Source: Paragyromitra xinjiangensis | Lineage: Eukaryota > Ascomycota > Pezizomycetes > Pezizales > Discinaceae | Assembly (NCBI GenBank): GCA_038503065.1 | Contig: JBCAMK010000001.1 | Location: 2,728,001-2,792,000 of the forward strand | Direction: 5' to 3' | DNA: 64,000 bases | Translations under genes and position numbers: made by a program | The notes under the pieces: generated by a model | What the model saw: the letters and a program-made list of their open reading frames with translations, nothing else | Told to the model about the DNA's origin: nothing | Databases searched by the model: none | Shown: positions 25,243 through 38,442 of the stretch, one piece after another | Layout of the letters: each line of letters opens with the position of its first letter | Numbering within the stretch: the stretch's first letter is position 1

Positions 25243-26669
25243 ATGACTCGACTCGACGGCTTCAAAATCGAAAACTACCCACCTCCCTCCTACCGTTCAC
25301 AGGATAGGGCTGGACAAGAAAGTGAGGATGAAGACAGGCAAGACCAAAGCTGCAGTAACGAGCTCAATGCGAATGCAGCTTCCCAAGCTCGAGCCCGTGC
25401 ATGGCAAAGGGACTCACCCGCTCCTTTTGTAGCCTCGGGTTTCTCTTCGGCGCCCTCGCATCTAGCTCCTCTCCATCCAGCTCCATATCGACCATCTTCA
25501 CGATCAATCCCTCTCCAACCTGTGCGGGTTGCCCACAGTTCTCATCAGCTAGATGAGGCTGATAACAGCCCAGACGGAACACCACCCAAAGACCCATTCG
25601 CAGACCCAGAAGACTTGGTCTCTAACGCTGAATCCAACCCCCCGGTTGGTGGGCCGAGAAATTGGAGAAACACCGAAAACTCTTCGGAATCCTCCTTGTG
25701 AATACCCCATTCCTTATCATGTTCATCATGGACATTATCGGTACTTACGTTATTCCCAAATCTGCCTTCTACGGCTCTGTAATACGTTCACAAGCGTTCG
25801 TAGTAGTCTACGTTTCTCTCGGCGGCGGCACAGCCGTATTGAACCTAATGTGGTTCTGTAACAACCGTCTCGGCTACGCTAGACGGGGGGCATATTACGA
25901 CGAGTACACGCCACAACCGCCAGCCCGAGGAAGTTGGGCGCACGTGAGACGCTACATCATATTCTTCTTCGCAGTAATCTGTGTTTGTTGCTGGCCAATG
26001 ATCGAAGTATGGGGATTGCAGAGGAATATCAAACCCACATATCCATCCTGCAAGCAGCGGGGGTTTAATAGTAGTATCCTACTCCAGGTAGTAGGCGGAC
26101 GAACCAACCGTTTCAATAAGCAGTGGGCATCGAATAACGCAACCATCACGTCTGACGATGAGAGTTTTGGCTTACGGTTATCACCGACGATCCGGCCGGT
26201 GAGTATTCGTGATGTGTTTTACTTCCTTCCCTCGGTGGCTTTGACTACGCCGAGTCTCTTCCCGCGTGTTAGGGGTAATGAGGTGGTTATGCGGTTGGCG
26301 GATAAAACATACAAATTTGAGTACACGGTGCCGAAAATACCGAATACCCCGCTTGTGCGGAATGGCACGTTCTCGGATGATCCTGGCTATTATCTTTCTT
26401 TCCCGGATCTGTCGTCGCCGATGCATAGCACGACGAAGGGGAATTGGACATATGTGAATACGCGGCCGTGGGTGGAGTTGGTGGATGATGAGAGGACGGT
26501 GTTGAAGACGGTAGAGAATCATGGCGGGGATGATGTGAATACGATGATGAGGATGTGTGGGGCTTGGAGTTTGGATGAAATGATGGAGGATGAACGGAGG
26601 ATGGAAACGGTTTTGGTTGGATTGGCGAGGATGATGATTGAGTTCGCGAAATGGGGGTTGGATTATTAG
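25243..26669 (+). CDS. Integral membrane protein of unknown function, frame broken at a C6 run
   Basis: I do not recognise the family. The first part (25243 on) is hydrophilic and Pro/Ser/Asp-rich and runs to about residue 130. The second part (to 26669) has membrane spans LVNTPFLIMFIMDIIGTYV, AFVVVYVSLGGGTAVLNLMWF and YIIFFFAVICVCCWPMI, then a roughly 200-residue extramembrane domain with NxS/T sites. The two halves are in different frames. The only place they can join is between 25632 and 25660, which contains a run of six C (25638-25643). No plausible intron spans it. The simplest reading is one gene with a one-base indel (sequencing error or mutation). Fungal genomes carry many such three-TM proteins. 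Confidence 0.65.
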
Positions 26670-26912
26670 GGAGTACTTGGGGGGTTTTGAGTTATGTTAT
26701 TGTAATGTAGAAATTCATCAGAAGGGTGATGGACAAGTTGAAGAGATCAAAACCCAACCTGCGAACCATTTTCCATGAAGCAGATAAGATTCACGATAAG
26801 ATAAGATCCCACCGTTCCCAAGCTCCGAAGCACCAAGACGACAAGCTCCTCACCCCATCATATTCACATTCATCAATATCACAAGAAACACCGGCTAGGA
26901 TATCCATAACCC
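26670..26912. other. Intergenic spacer
   Basis: Short A/C-rich leader in front of the DLH/SnoaL-like gene. Frame 26726-27007 is open but out of frame with the gene and probably not coding. Confidence 0.4.
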
Positions 26913-28065
26913 ATGGAGAAACCAATCCTCATCATCGCCACCGACATCACATACTTCAACATCACCCCATGGGAGCAAGAAGGCTACGACATCACCCATA
27001 TCACTAAAGCATCCCAACGTGACTTCGAGGACATAACCGACAATATCGAACCAGACACAAAATACGCCATCATTGGTATAGCCTCATACATAGGGTTGCC
27101 CCCCCACATACGACATCGGCTGACACATACTCACGACACCAGCATTCGGCGATGCCGCCACCTGTGCACTCTCCCTAGCAGCTAGCTCGATCCACTCTCT
27201 TAAAGCCGTGATAGCATACTATCCTACCGCGCTTCCCGCTGGGTTCAATATCCACCCCTCTATCAATGTTCTTCTGCACCTTCCGATCTCTACTCCTTTC
27301 TCCCCGGGCTCACGTCCACCACATGTGGCGGTCCGTACATACCCTGATGTCCTCCCCGGGTTCGCGGAGACGAGCTATCAGAGCTATGACCGTGTGAGTG
27401 CTAGTCTAGCATACAGCCGCACGCTTGATCTCCTTCGACGTACAATTGGCCCTGCAATAGATCTTGAGGAGATCTGGAGCGAGCACATGTTGTATGAGTT
27501 TGTTGAGAAGGATGTGGATAGGACTATGGCAACCATGACCGACGAACCGTATGTCAATCATATCCCCACGTGTACTGGTGGGGTTGGCTATAAGAATCTC
27601 TATCACTTCTATAAACACCATTTCATCCCGAAGAACCCGTCATCGTTCCGGATGAAACTTATATCGCGAACGGTTAGTGCGGATAGGATTGTGGATGAGA
27701 TGGTTGCCACGTTCACACATGATTGCGTGATAGATTGGATGTTGCCTGGGGTGGAGCCAACGGGGAAACGGGTGGAGGTTGCGATGGTTAGTGTTGTATG
27801 TGTGAGAGGTGGGAAGCTTTATCACGAGCATATTTACTGGTATGTCATTTTCTTGTATTGCTCTTATCAGGTCGTTCGTGATCCAATTAAATGGGCTGTG
27901 GTTAATTTCGAATGCTTTAGGGATCAAGCAACAGTTCTAGTGCAAATAGGACTGCTAGATCCCACAAACTTGCCTGTCCTCGGTGCTGAGAGTGCGAAAA
28001 AAGTCGTGGATGAAGACTCCGTGAAGAGCAACAAACTTATTCCGGAATGGAAAACACCAAAATGA
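26913..28065 (+). CDS. DLH/SnoaL-like protein (carboxymethylenebutenolidase-related)
   Basis: Three exons (26913-27075, 27143-27839, 27921-28065) join to 334 residues with 67- and 81-bp introns. The N-terminal part (KPILIIATD..., FGDAATCALSLAA, KAVIAYYPT, INVLLHLP, PGFAE) follows a reduced dienelactone-hydrolase-like alpha/beta fold. The C-terminal part (MATMTDEPYVNHIPTCTGG, LYHFYKHHFIPKNP, SRTVSADRIVDEM, GGKLYHEHIYWDQA) is a SnoaL-like cone domain. This fusion is widespread in ascomycetes, usually labelled carboxymethylenebutenolidase or dienelactone hydrolase. A clear Cys-His-Asp triad is not evident in the short N-terminal part, so catalytic activity is doubtful. The substrate is unknown. 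Confidence 0.82.
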
Positions 28066-30259
28066 ATGGGATTAATCGCCCACTTTCTTATATCGGAGTT
28101 CCTTGGAGCTAGAAATTCTAGCCATATTTTAATAGAGTGGGCGCTAGTTCATTTGGCTTTTGCAGACAAGAATATAGCAGGTAGTTACATTGATAGGCTT
28201 ATTAGTCTGTAACAAGTCGCGGAAGGGATATCGAGTTAGCTCCTGTGGTGGATGATCTAGGTTCGTCTGATAGCCTACGAGTCCTGGTTCAATGGCATAT
28301 ATTCTCTGTGGGCTACCCCGCCTTCAATCTAAGCGTATTTGATCGCAGTAAGAAGATGCCCCACGCTATATGGGATTTTGTGTTTCTTTACAACTCTCTG
28401 GGATATAGACTAGGCTGTAATCATCATTCTTCCGCGGGAATGTTTGCTGCTGGTTATTTTGTCCGTAACGCCAGCGAGCATTTCTTGGGATAACTACGCG
28501 GGTGCCAACTCAGCAAATTTTGTCTTAGATGACCTATGTTTAAGCTCGGCGTTACTAATGACTTGTGTTATTTTCGGCAATGAGGTTATTCCAATATAAG
28601 GGAGCTAGCAGCCCCTCGAAACGCGATGAGCGGGGAAGATGGGGATGATCAATTAGAGAGATCAGTTGTAATTGAAAGTTCAATTTAGCGGTCTGCACGG
28701 ACAATTTATGTCAGACACATCGAGTGCCACAGTCACCGCTTGGGGATCTTTCTGAGAGACGTTTATACAAATGTTCCAACACGTGGTTTGAGTTTGATAT
28801 CTTCAATATATGAAAAACTGCTGCGAGGCGGAGAGTAGGAAGTTTGGCTGGTTCGCGTGTGGCTCCCTGATGAAGAACGGGGTATACCTAGTTGATGGTG
28901 ACAGCAATGATAGTGTGGACTTTAGTGACTAACAGCTGGATGGTTAGCGGGCTGCCATCCTGTCTTGCCAATAGAAAGATCTTAAAATAGGTTCGTATGT
29001 AGAAATCAAACTTGCTTCTCCAGCAACTCGCTAAACTCAGTTCAACTAAGAGCTAAAGTGATTATAGATGCAGAAACGTTAATGGATCTCAAGTATTACT
29101 TCAGCATGTCAACCCCAACGCCTGAGGCGATCCATTCAGCCTATTGCATATCCAACAACGTCTTTGGGCGCTATGGGCGTTTCAGGCCCTCAAAGTTCTC
29201 GCCAGTCAGCCCTGTCTTTTCAAGCTGTTTTCTGGGCCACATGGCTTCTAAGTCTGCTCGCGAATTTTTAAACCTCCCGGCTGGTTGCAAAAACTTGGGC
29301 GCGTTTACCGCCCGACGTGAATGGAGGTGCCCGCCGCCCAACCAATCTAGCCATTAAAGCGGTAAGGCTGTCGATGTTTAGAGTGAGCTAGCAAGACATC
29401 ATACCATTAATACCGTGGTGTAAGGAATTAGGGCCATAGACTTTATCTAGAAAATTTCCGCCTCATTTGGAGTTCTACTCACGAGGCTGCCGAGCTGGAC
29501 GATATACGGTATGAGCACCTGTCATGGAACCGCAGGGAAACTAGCTGTCGACGAATTCCAGTTCGTTATCAAATATTTGCGACCAGACCAAACCATTCAC
29601 GAGGGCTGGCACAATTCGTCCGTGCGCTAGGACGGCATCTGCAGGGAGGGATATGAAAAAGCATGGATGCCGCTAGTCAGGGTTTGCCCGAACAGTTCAT
29701 GTGTTCAGAGTGAAGACAATTGTATTTTAGTGATCAAATACTTAGAGAGCCTTCCGAAACTACCGTAGCCCGCTGAAAGCCCAATTGAAAGCCTCGTTTC
29801 TCTGCTGCTAGACGTCGGGGGTGCTGCCGTAATTAGGGCTGGGGTTATCGCCTAACATCATGGTTATCGTTCTGGAAGATCTACTATTCTCCGACGTTGT
29901 CTAACATGATCGGTGATTCAATAAATATTACGGCCACTCAGGAACGGAGCTCCTACCTGCAGGGCTGGAAGGCTTCTCCACTTTCGAACAACGTTATCCG
30001 ATGTTGAACACCATTTCTAGGGATCTGTGCACGGGTGCAGCCAATTATTTACCCCAGACAATTCCGATTACGGCCCCCTTGTCAGTGGACAGTCACGAAC
30101 AAACGTCATCCGGCAACGCCATTTCGACAGCTCATCTCGACATTTGTCTTGCGAATTCTATTACCCGTTTAATTCCACCCTTTGTCAGCTCCTTAGAGTC
30201 ATAAATTCGCCTAACATCATGGCGAGTTCCTCCTCTCATCTTCACAACATACAGCAGCT
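28066..30259. other. Intergenic; no gene recognised
   Basis: About 2.2 kb with only short, unconvincing frames and no repeat that I could identify. Confidence 0.5.
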
Positions 30260-31165
30260 ATGTCGGACTCAGACCCTGAATCAAGATCAACAACACCACC
30301 AACCCCCATGATAACGCTGAATGGTTTCTCGGATGAAAACCCACAGTTCACACTATACGCACACCATACTGGTCCTAATGGTTAGAATTCACGCTCCTCG
30401 CTTATGTGAGTTGGGGCTAAGCTGGCTGACAAACCCCTGAATCATGTAGGTTTTAAGGTTGCTGAGGTCCTCTCTGAATTGAATTTAACCTACCGCCTGG
30501 TTCAGCTCGAATTTGGCCCTGGTAGGAATGGCATGAAGACTCCTGAATATGAGAAAATAAATCCAAACGGCCGGATACCAGCGATCGTAGACCATGGAAA
30601 CAACGATTTGACAATATGGGAGAGTGGGGCAATCATTCTGTATCTGGTGAAAAAATACGATACACCAGGATATCGATTGTGGGCGGAAAGTGTAGAAGAC
30701 CAAAGTAAGATCGAAAACTGGGTGAGTTTACCACCCCTCGATGAGCAGGTAAAGGGTGTAGAGAATGAGCTAGCTGACGGGTTTTTTTTGAAGCTGTTCT
30801 ATCAAGTCTCTGGACAAGGTCCATATATCGGCCAAGCCATGTGGTTTCTTCACTACCACTCTGAAATTGTGCCCTCTGCACAGGAGCGTTACGTCGCGGA
30901 AACGCGCAGGGTTCTTGGCATAGTCGAAAGGCAGCTCCTTCTGCCAGGCTCAAATGGCTGGCTTGTCTTGGGCCGAATCACAGTCGCGGATATCGCATTC
31001 CTGCACTGGTATCTGCACGCGCATAGGGTGGGGGTTGAGATCAAAGATGAATACCCCGTTGTATGGGGGTGGATCCAGAGAATGAAAAAGAGGCCTGGAG
31101 TACAGAGAGGAATGAAAGGTGCACGGTTCCCAAGTGGGCAGGCAGGCGAAGGGGGTAGTGCTTGA
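30260..31165 (+). CDS. Glutathione S-transferase, Ure2p-like/theta type
   Basis: Three exons (30260-30380, 30450-30721, 30794-31165) join to 254 residues. The second intron (72 bp, GTGAGT...AAG) keeps the frame open but interrupts a conserved helix, so it should be removed. The thioredoxin-fold domain shows FTLYAHHTGPNGFKVAEVL, NPNGRIPAIVD and the GSH-binding ESGAIILYL; the alpha-helical domain shows VSGQGPYIGQAMWF and ITVADIAFLHW. This is the pattern of fungal Ure2p/GTT-type transferases that conjugate glutathione to electrophiles or reduce peroxides. It is a cytosolic protein with no signal peptide. Confidence 0.9.
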
Positions 31166-34100
31166 TGGATGTCGTGAAGAGGAAGATCTTCAGTAAGGCT
31201 ATCTAAAATGTAACCTTGGTATAAGGTGCACGTAAGCAGCAGAAAAATGTCTGAAGGTATTTAAGTTCTGCTTACATTGGCAGAATCATCAAAACAATGG
31301 TCAACCTATCCACGCATATGGATGCGGCGAGTATTTAGCTGGAGGATACAATCGCTGCAGGATACTCTGTAGGTTTTAGACAAGCACCTAGATTTAAGCC
31401 GGCGTTTGGGCGATAGATTGCCCTCCCAGACTTGAATTCTGTGCAAATGCTTTGGCACGGAGACGAGCCAGTTCGCTTCTCGTTAGACTAACACTAAGAT
31501 CTGTGAAGTGCTTCCTAGAGATGGTGGGTTCTAGGAAAAGGAATGAGGAGTAGGGATCTCGAATTGATGAGGAGAGATCAACATGGTGATTTTTCGATTG
31601 CCCAATTTGAGCCATTTGGTAACTTGAAAGTGGAGACTTTTTAGGTAGGTTAGATCTACGTAGATGTACAACCCGGGATCATATGACAGGTAGATTGACA
31701 CGTGAGCATTAAAACATGTACAAGAGCAGTTTTTACAACTTATGGTATCGGACATCATCCCTATTCTTAATTCATCGCGCATCTCAACTTCCTTAAGACT
31801 TCTAGCCCATCAACTATCTAACTGACTTAACTTACTGCTGCAACGATGATTGCGCGACGTGCAAACTTCTATTCTACACCCCCCATCAGTAATGCGATTT
31901 CACGAGTGATACAATCCCTTCAATACTAAAACCTGTCCTAGGAAGGCTTTTACAGAGATTACACGCATTTATTCGATCGCTTGAGGCATTGGAAATATCG
32001 TATGGCTAGTTTTCAGGCTAGAAAATGGTGAGAGACCCCCTATCCAGAGAAAAGAAACGTCAACTACGAGATAACTTCGATTGCGCGATTCCTGTATACG
32101 TTAGATAGCATCCTATACCTTATACTTATGAGTTCCCTTTCCCGCTAGCCCTGACGGCCCATATCTTCGACCTAGCTATCCTCTAGATCGCAGCTCCTCA
32201 TACACCGAAGTTCAATACCTTGGGCTTTAGTCACTTGATTTTTTCGGAGGGTCTGTAGCCTAAACTTGCCAATTATAGTAGGGGTAATAGGCCTTTCTAA
32301 GCCTCTGCTTATGGATTCCCAGCTGTAAAACACAAGAATTTGCGGGGAGATGTGCTGAATATGCTAAGCTGAGCTGTTTTAAATTCGCTGACTGAAGTCT
32401 GTGAAAATACTCGACTACGATCCAGGGGATACTTGCTACAAAAATATTTTTCAAAAGGGACTACTACTCTCAGTTTCAAGCGATCTTCCACTGGGGGAAA
32501 AAATAAATAATACTAAAGTATAAAACTATTGGTTCATGATCTGGGAACTTTAGCTAACTAGTAAAGTGGAGTGGACTAATCAAGCGCGGCGATAAATCTA
32601 TCTAATTGTGAAACAAAATAGTCCTAATCCACCAAAGCTCTCTGAATCGAGTCCTTATACCATCTTGAATGGCTTGAAGCCTAAATAATGTAATCTCTGC
32701 CTTTGCTATCGCTGGAAACGTTTGATAAATCCTGACGGCTGAAATGGTATTGGCCAGCATGGTGTCCCTTCTAAGTCGGGTTCAAAACCCATGACCTACT
32801 CCTTTGAGATGAGGTATTTGGAAACTGGTTAGAACCTTCTGTAGGGTATCCCCTACTGCTCCGCCCTGCTCGAGTGAGACGGGCCCTTCTAGAAACGGGT
32901 GGTCTAAGATATCATCAACCATCAAAGGATTTGCCGTCATCTAGGAAAGGTTAGACCTGTAGGTTTTAGCCCAGGTTAAATCCCATCCTAGACGCTGTGC
33001 TAAATAAGGGCGGAGCCGTCAATTCAGCAGATCGAAAACATGGTGATAAATTCTGTTATTGTGGAAGTTGTAGAAGTTGGGCTGATATTTAAATACCCTC
33101 TCCATCCTACGGGAAACTAAGAATTGTCGTTATTTTCGGGACTACCAAGCCCAAGGAAATCAGCACCAGAAGCTAGATCTAACGATAAGGTCGTAGGTAA
33201 AAAGGATAACTTTAGAAGAATGAGATTCTGTCATAACCCAAAAGATTGAATGCGTGTATGAATTATCAATGGTTAATCAACCGAGGAATGAGATTACTGA
33301 TGTGCCCGAGGTGCCAATATGCCCTGTCAGCAAGGCTTGAGGTTGGAATACCAATTAGAGCGAGAGATGAATCCTGTATTTTACTAGTAGATAGACGGCG
33401 AAAATTTGGTATATTCATAAAATCTTGGGATGTAGATTAGATGATGTTGGTGGATTTGGTTTCCGGCCTTGTTAAATAAAAGGTTGTGTAGCCATTGAGC
33501 TTATGGTAGATGAGTCTATAAACAAAAGCTGAACGTTGGGGTCGTAGAGCATAGGTCTCTGATTTAGTGATCGAAGTGGTAGACTGCAGCTCAAAGATAT
33601 AGTAGTGGGTGTAGCGACTGATCTCAAGACTAACAATCTTAGGGTTTAGGGTTTAGGGTTTAGATACCATTCGCCAGTCCATCCATTCATCTAGCCCTTC
33701 CAAAAAATTAAAAGATACGATCTTGGATATCGATTGCGTAGTCTTTCTCCTGCCCCGCCGCAGGTGCTTCGCAACCGTTTCCAAATCACATCTCATGCAA
33801 CCTGACGTTACAATAGACTTTTTTCTCTGACCGTTTCAAAGAACGCCATCTCCTCGGGAGAAATCGAAGTGGGGGGGGAAGACATAAACCGTTGGGAAAG
33901 GTACATATCTCTTCACCCCACTGTTTATGTATGCATGCTCCTTCTTATCCGCCTCATCATGATTTCCCGGGAATATGGTCATATCAAAAACCAGTTTCTC
34001 CCCTCTTTTAAGTCCCGAGATCGTTCTCGAATCGCCATCACATCACATGCATGCGATAAGCCCGGGATGCTGCATGAAATTAACCCTAACCCTTAGCGTA

Positions 34101-34743
34101 TCGGGTGGAACAAGCCAGCCGACCATGGAACTCGAGTCAAGGGAAAGGTTAAGCTGACGGGTGAGCAAGGAATGGACGCAGGAGGTAGGAGTCATAGGGA
34201 AAGTGAGAGGGAGAGGAGGATGTCTGCCTATTAACAAGGGAGATAATTGCTTCGTAAGATGTGATACATGGCTCGAAGCACTGTTCTTGCATAGAAGAGA
34301 GAACACTCTGTCTTCTGTGCTGTCTGCAAAGTACATGTACCTGTGTGGAGTATGCCATGTGGAAGTGAGTCTTCTGCTCCTTCCTTGGGCCCAAGCGCTG
34401 TTCTTGTTGGGGCTCAACAACTGGCTACGTCACCCCTTTGCTACACCAGAACTCCTTCTCTTGTTTCTTCTGTCTTCATCTCCAAACTTCACTCGGCCTC
34501 TTCTTTCTCCTCCTCTAGAAGGATCTTCATTTTCCCCCTCTACCCCTGTCCTTTTCATCTATCTTCATCTCTGTTTTTTGTCTGTCCATCGTCTACTGTT
34601 TGTGGCGATAGAATACCGTTACACTTTAACTTCTTGGTAACTACCTCCGTACCTAGCTAACCCAACCTCAACTAACATCCAGCCGCTAAAGTTCCAACTA
34701 GCTCTGAGCTATCGCTAGCCGTAGCTTTGAACACCTATGAACC
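31166..34743. other. Intergenic; AT-rich, telomere-like repeat, no gene
   Basis: About 3.6 kb without a supported gene. TTTAGGG repeats lie at 33637-33661. The last 300 bp before 34744 are pyrimidine-rich and are probably the promoter and leader of the DDHD gene. Confidence 0.5.
33637..33661 (+). repeat. Interstitial TTTAGGG repeat, 3-4 units
   Basis: TTAGGG followed by TTTAGGG, TTTAGGG and TTTA. This is the plant-type telomere word; filamentous fungi normally use TTAGGG. It may be chance, a repair scar, or a low-complexity repeat. Confidence 0.85.
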
Positions 34744-37581
34744 ATGGCCTCTCATGGTCCATCTCCACCAACACCTCCTCCTCTCCATGCATACTGGTTC
34801 TACTCTTCTCCATTTCCCTTAGATGACCCTCTGGCACCCTTCCCAATCCCGACCGCCGCCACTGCAGCAATCAAATACCCCCCACGACCATTCGCTCGCT
34901 ACGACTCCCTCGCGCTTGAAGCTGCGTACCAGGACCTACTCACTACTCAACGTGCTAGAGAGGCAGAATATGAACGCTCCCAAACTCAATCCTCTGCCGG
35001 CTCTTTTTTCCGGGGAAGATTACCCAAAACAACACGGAGGGGATCTGATGAGACAATAAAGTCTGGAGCAATGCTTAGGGAGGTTGCAAAGGAAGGCCAG
35101 GTAGTGTTTAAGGAAGGAAGTGGGTCGGAGGAAGTGGCGGTTGAGATTACAGATGAGATGGGGGTTGAGATACCCGATAAAACAATTCGGAAATCTTCCT
35201 CCAGTCCGTTACGGGGTCTGTTCTCCTCTTCACCATCTTCACCACCGACTATAGGGCTAGGGACATCTCCAAATGTTAGTCTCGGGACCTCGCCGAATGT
35301 AGGACTTGGAACTTCTCCTAATACCAGGAGTGGTACTACAAGAACGCCGTTTATTCGCTCCCTCACGCAGTCGCGGGCTAGTACTATGCCACCTCAAACC
35401 AGCCGCTCATCTTCGCTATCACGTCGGTCAAGTAAAAAGGCTTCTCCTCCTCCTTCGCCGCCTATCCAGACCGAAATTCCGGTCGGGATTCAGCGTCTCC
35501 ACCAAGTCCTTCTTCCATCTTTTATAATGACGCCGATTTACTGGTCGCCTCTACAAGACGTTGCATCTGTCATGCGCGGAACTTGGTTTTATAGCGACAC
35601 GATGCTTCCAGTTGATGCTGAGACTGCGAATCGGCTGGAAATAGGGTGGGAGGAAGTTAGAGCGTGGACGGAGGAATGGGAGATGGAATTAGCGAGCGCG
35701 GTGGAGGTGGGGAGGGAAGGAGAAGAGAAAGTTAGATGGCAGCTTTGGACGAAAGAAATAGCAGCAAGTCGGCCAGGCACTGCAATGGGAGAGGGGACGG
35801 GAGAGATGAGTGGGTTTGACACCGATGGTGGGATAACAAAGCAGGGGGTTACCGGGGGCGCGGAGACACCTCGCGGAGGAGGAGGGGTAAGGGCTGATGC
35901 GGCGGATTGGGTGCTGTTTGCAAATCAGACGGATGCTTACATCTGTCGGGACACGATGCTGAGCTTTGGGAATAAACGCCCACTAGCCAATATTCGCAAA
36001 GGAAAGGTGATTGGGACGCACGTAGTGCGCGGATTCCAACAGGATGTTTGGGAGAGACTCAACCCATCTACTAAGAAACGGAAAGTTCCTGTGTCGGGTG
36101 CTGCCGCTGCGGGGCGGAAGAGAAGCGCAACATCTACACCCGACTCGAGGGAAAAGAAAGGGTATGGTCCTGTTAGGGCACATACTAGCGCAAACCTAGG
36201 AACGGCTCCAATGGGGAGTGGGCCTATCAGAGAGGAGATGGAAGGTCTTGGCCCCGACGACGAAGACCGGATTCCGGTAACGGATTTGTTCCTCGTGATC
36301 CACGGGATTGGACAAAAGCTCTCTGAGCGCATGGAGAGTTTCCATTTTACACACGCTATCAATAGTTTCAGGCGGCATATCAATGTAGAACTGAGGGATC
36401 CAGTAGTGAGGCCACATTTGAGGGATGGGGGGAAAGTGGGGATGATGGTTCTTCCTGTCAACTGGCGTCATAACCTGTCATTTGAAGGACTTCCTACTAA
36501 TTCCACTCTTCCTCCAAACAATAATGATTTCACACTGGCGGATATTACCCCACCAAGTATTCCTGCCGTGAGGAATCTAATCGGTGACGTGATGCTGGAT
36601 ATTCCGTACTATCTCTCCCATCATAAACAGAAGATGATCCGTGCAGTTGTTAAGGAAGCAAATCGTGTGTGGCGGCTATGGTGCCTAAATAATCCGGGTT
36701 TCGAGAAGAGGGGACGGGTACATATTATTGCACATTCGCTCGGAACTGCGATCGCGATGGATATTTTAAGTCAGCAACCGACGAAACTGGAACGAGAGAA
36801 TGGGTTGACGGTGGGGTGGGGGAAGAAAGCAGGGAAGGACTTGGGGGCGGCAGAGGATAGGTTCGAGTTTGACACGAAGAATGTATTCTTTGTGGGAAGT
36901 CCAGCGGGGTTCTTTTTGTTGCTTAACAGAAGTACGTCTCCGTGTTGATCATACAAAGGAATGAATGCTAATAACTAGTTAGAGACTCTCCTTCCCCGAA
37001 AAGGCAGGAAACCTGACTCCGATGACTCTGGCGAAGGAGTAGCCGGGGAAGCCGGCACCTACGGTTGCATGGCTGCCGACAACATCTACAATGTCCTACA
37101 CCAGTCAGATCCCATCGCCTACCGTCTTAACCCAACTATCGATGTTGACTACGCTGCTTCCCTCCGCACAGCCTACGTCCCCTCCACAGCTACCACCTTC
37201 TTTGACACTCTTTCTTCAACCTTCCGGTCTGTTCTCCCATCCTCCGCCCCTTCCTATGGCGCCCCAGGAACCACCCCCGCGCCTCCGGCAATCGGTAGAC
37301 TTCCAAGTACGATCGAGCTCGAGACGCATGACTTTTCAAGAGAAGAGCTTGCAGAGAAACGTCTATATCTGTTGAATGATAATGGCCAAATCGACTGGTT
37401 CTTACAGGAAGGACAGGGAGCACTTGAGAACCAATATTTGAATATGTTGGGTGCACATAGTTCATATTGGGAGAGCAGGGACTTTGTGAGGTTCTGTGTT
37501 ATCGAGGCTGGGCGACGGGACGGGAGGGGGGGAGTAGTGAAGGGGATGAGTGTGGCGAAAAGGAGAGGATGGGGGAAGTAG
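34744..37581 (+). CDS. DDHD-domain phospholipase A1 (PA-PLA1 family)
   Basis: Two exons (34744-36931, 36983-37581; 51-bp intron GTACGT...TAG with a CTAAT-type branch region) join to 928 residues. The N-terminal third is low complexity and carries a tandem repeat GLGTSPN(V/T) at about residues 171-197. The lipase core has LFLVIHGIGQ near residue 520 and the nucleophile motif AHSLG with Ser near 665, then NVFFVGSPAGFFLL. The DDHD domain lies at the end: NVLHQSDPIAYRLNP and HSSYWESRDFVRF with the conserved Asp and His residues. Homologues (human DDHD1/2, yeast YOR022C) hydrolyse phosphatidic acid or other glycerophospholipids, in cytosol, ER or mitochondria. The length fits the fungal family. 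Confidence 0.9.
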
Positions 37582-38442
37582 TGAACACAAGTGACCGAAG
37601 TGGTGTTCGTCATATCGATGGAGTTGCTAGAGGAGTGCAAAGTACACTTTTGATCCACGGTGGAGTTTTATTATCGTATCGGTTCTTTTCTTGTTTTTTT
37701 GTTTTCTGTCAGAGTTGATGTACGTGACATGGCATGGCGTTTTTACCCTTGTTTGTATGATATTCTTTTCTTGGCTATCGGGGCGTTTGGATTTTGTACT
37801 TTATTGTACTGTACTGGTGCAGTAGCGTAGCGGGTTGGAGTCATGAATGAGCACTCGAGTTCACAACAAGAGTTGTGTTGAAAGCAGAGATCGAGACTTG
37901 ATTGATTGAGGAGCCGCGCTCTATACAGGCCCGGATCTATAGTCAGAGCCCGCATATAATACATGGGAGGCTCTTCACCTTTAGGACGTCCTCCCCACTA
38001 GGGTCTACTAGAGCCTACTATCAATACCGGATTAGGATGCCCATTTCCGGCAAGTTGCATATGGAAGTTTGCATTTGGTTGCTTATTCAATTACTTAGCC
38101 GCGTCATTCTGTTGGATTATTGAGTTCATACCATCAACTACGGGCTTTAGCATTACTTGTTAGTTAATCACTTACTCTCCAGCCTTGTAGTTCTAGAGAC
38201 AGGCTATCTACTACAGTGCCAAAAAGGGGGATGAGATTGGTATAGCATTTTTACAGTATTCTAAAAAATGCTAGATTAATTCTGCAGTGCTACGGGATTT
38301 ATTAGCAAATGCAGCAGCGCTCCGGAATTAATACAGCATTTTCTAAAAATACGGTAGTAGATCCACCCTATTTTTTGGTACTGTAGTGTTGACACTAAGG
38401 TATCTTGGCGTATATAAGCATCTAAGTACAATCTAATAACAT
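37582..38442. other. Intergenic, with a MITE in front of the tRNA
   Basis: Terminator region of the DDHD gene; no gene. A 170-bp TA-flanked MITE lies at 38214-38383. Confidence 0.5.
38214..38383. mobile_element. 170-bp pogo/Fot1-like MITE
   Basis: Terminal inverted repeats start CAGTGCCAAAAA on the left and CAGTACCAAAAA on the right (reverse complement), then share GGG...GGAT. TA flanks both ends (38212-38213, 38384-38385). CAGT-start ends with a TA duplication are typical of pogo/Fot1-Tigger elements. It has no coding capacity and ends 59 bp before the tRNA gene. Confidence 0.8.

Noticed and set aside
32760..32800. GGGTTCAAAACCC as a possible tRNA T-arm
   Set aside because: The rest of the cloverleaf is missing.
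35300..36500. Several antisense ORFs opposite the DDHD gene (up to 174 codons)
   Set aside because: Shadows of a GC-rich, well-supported coding exon.
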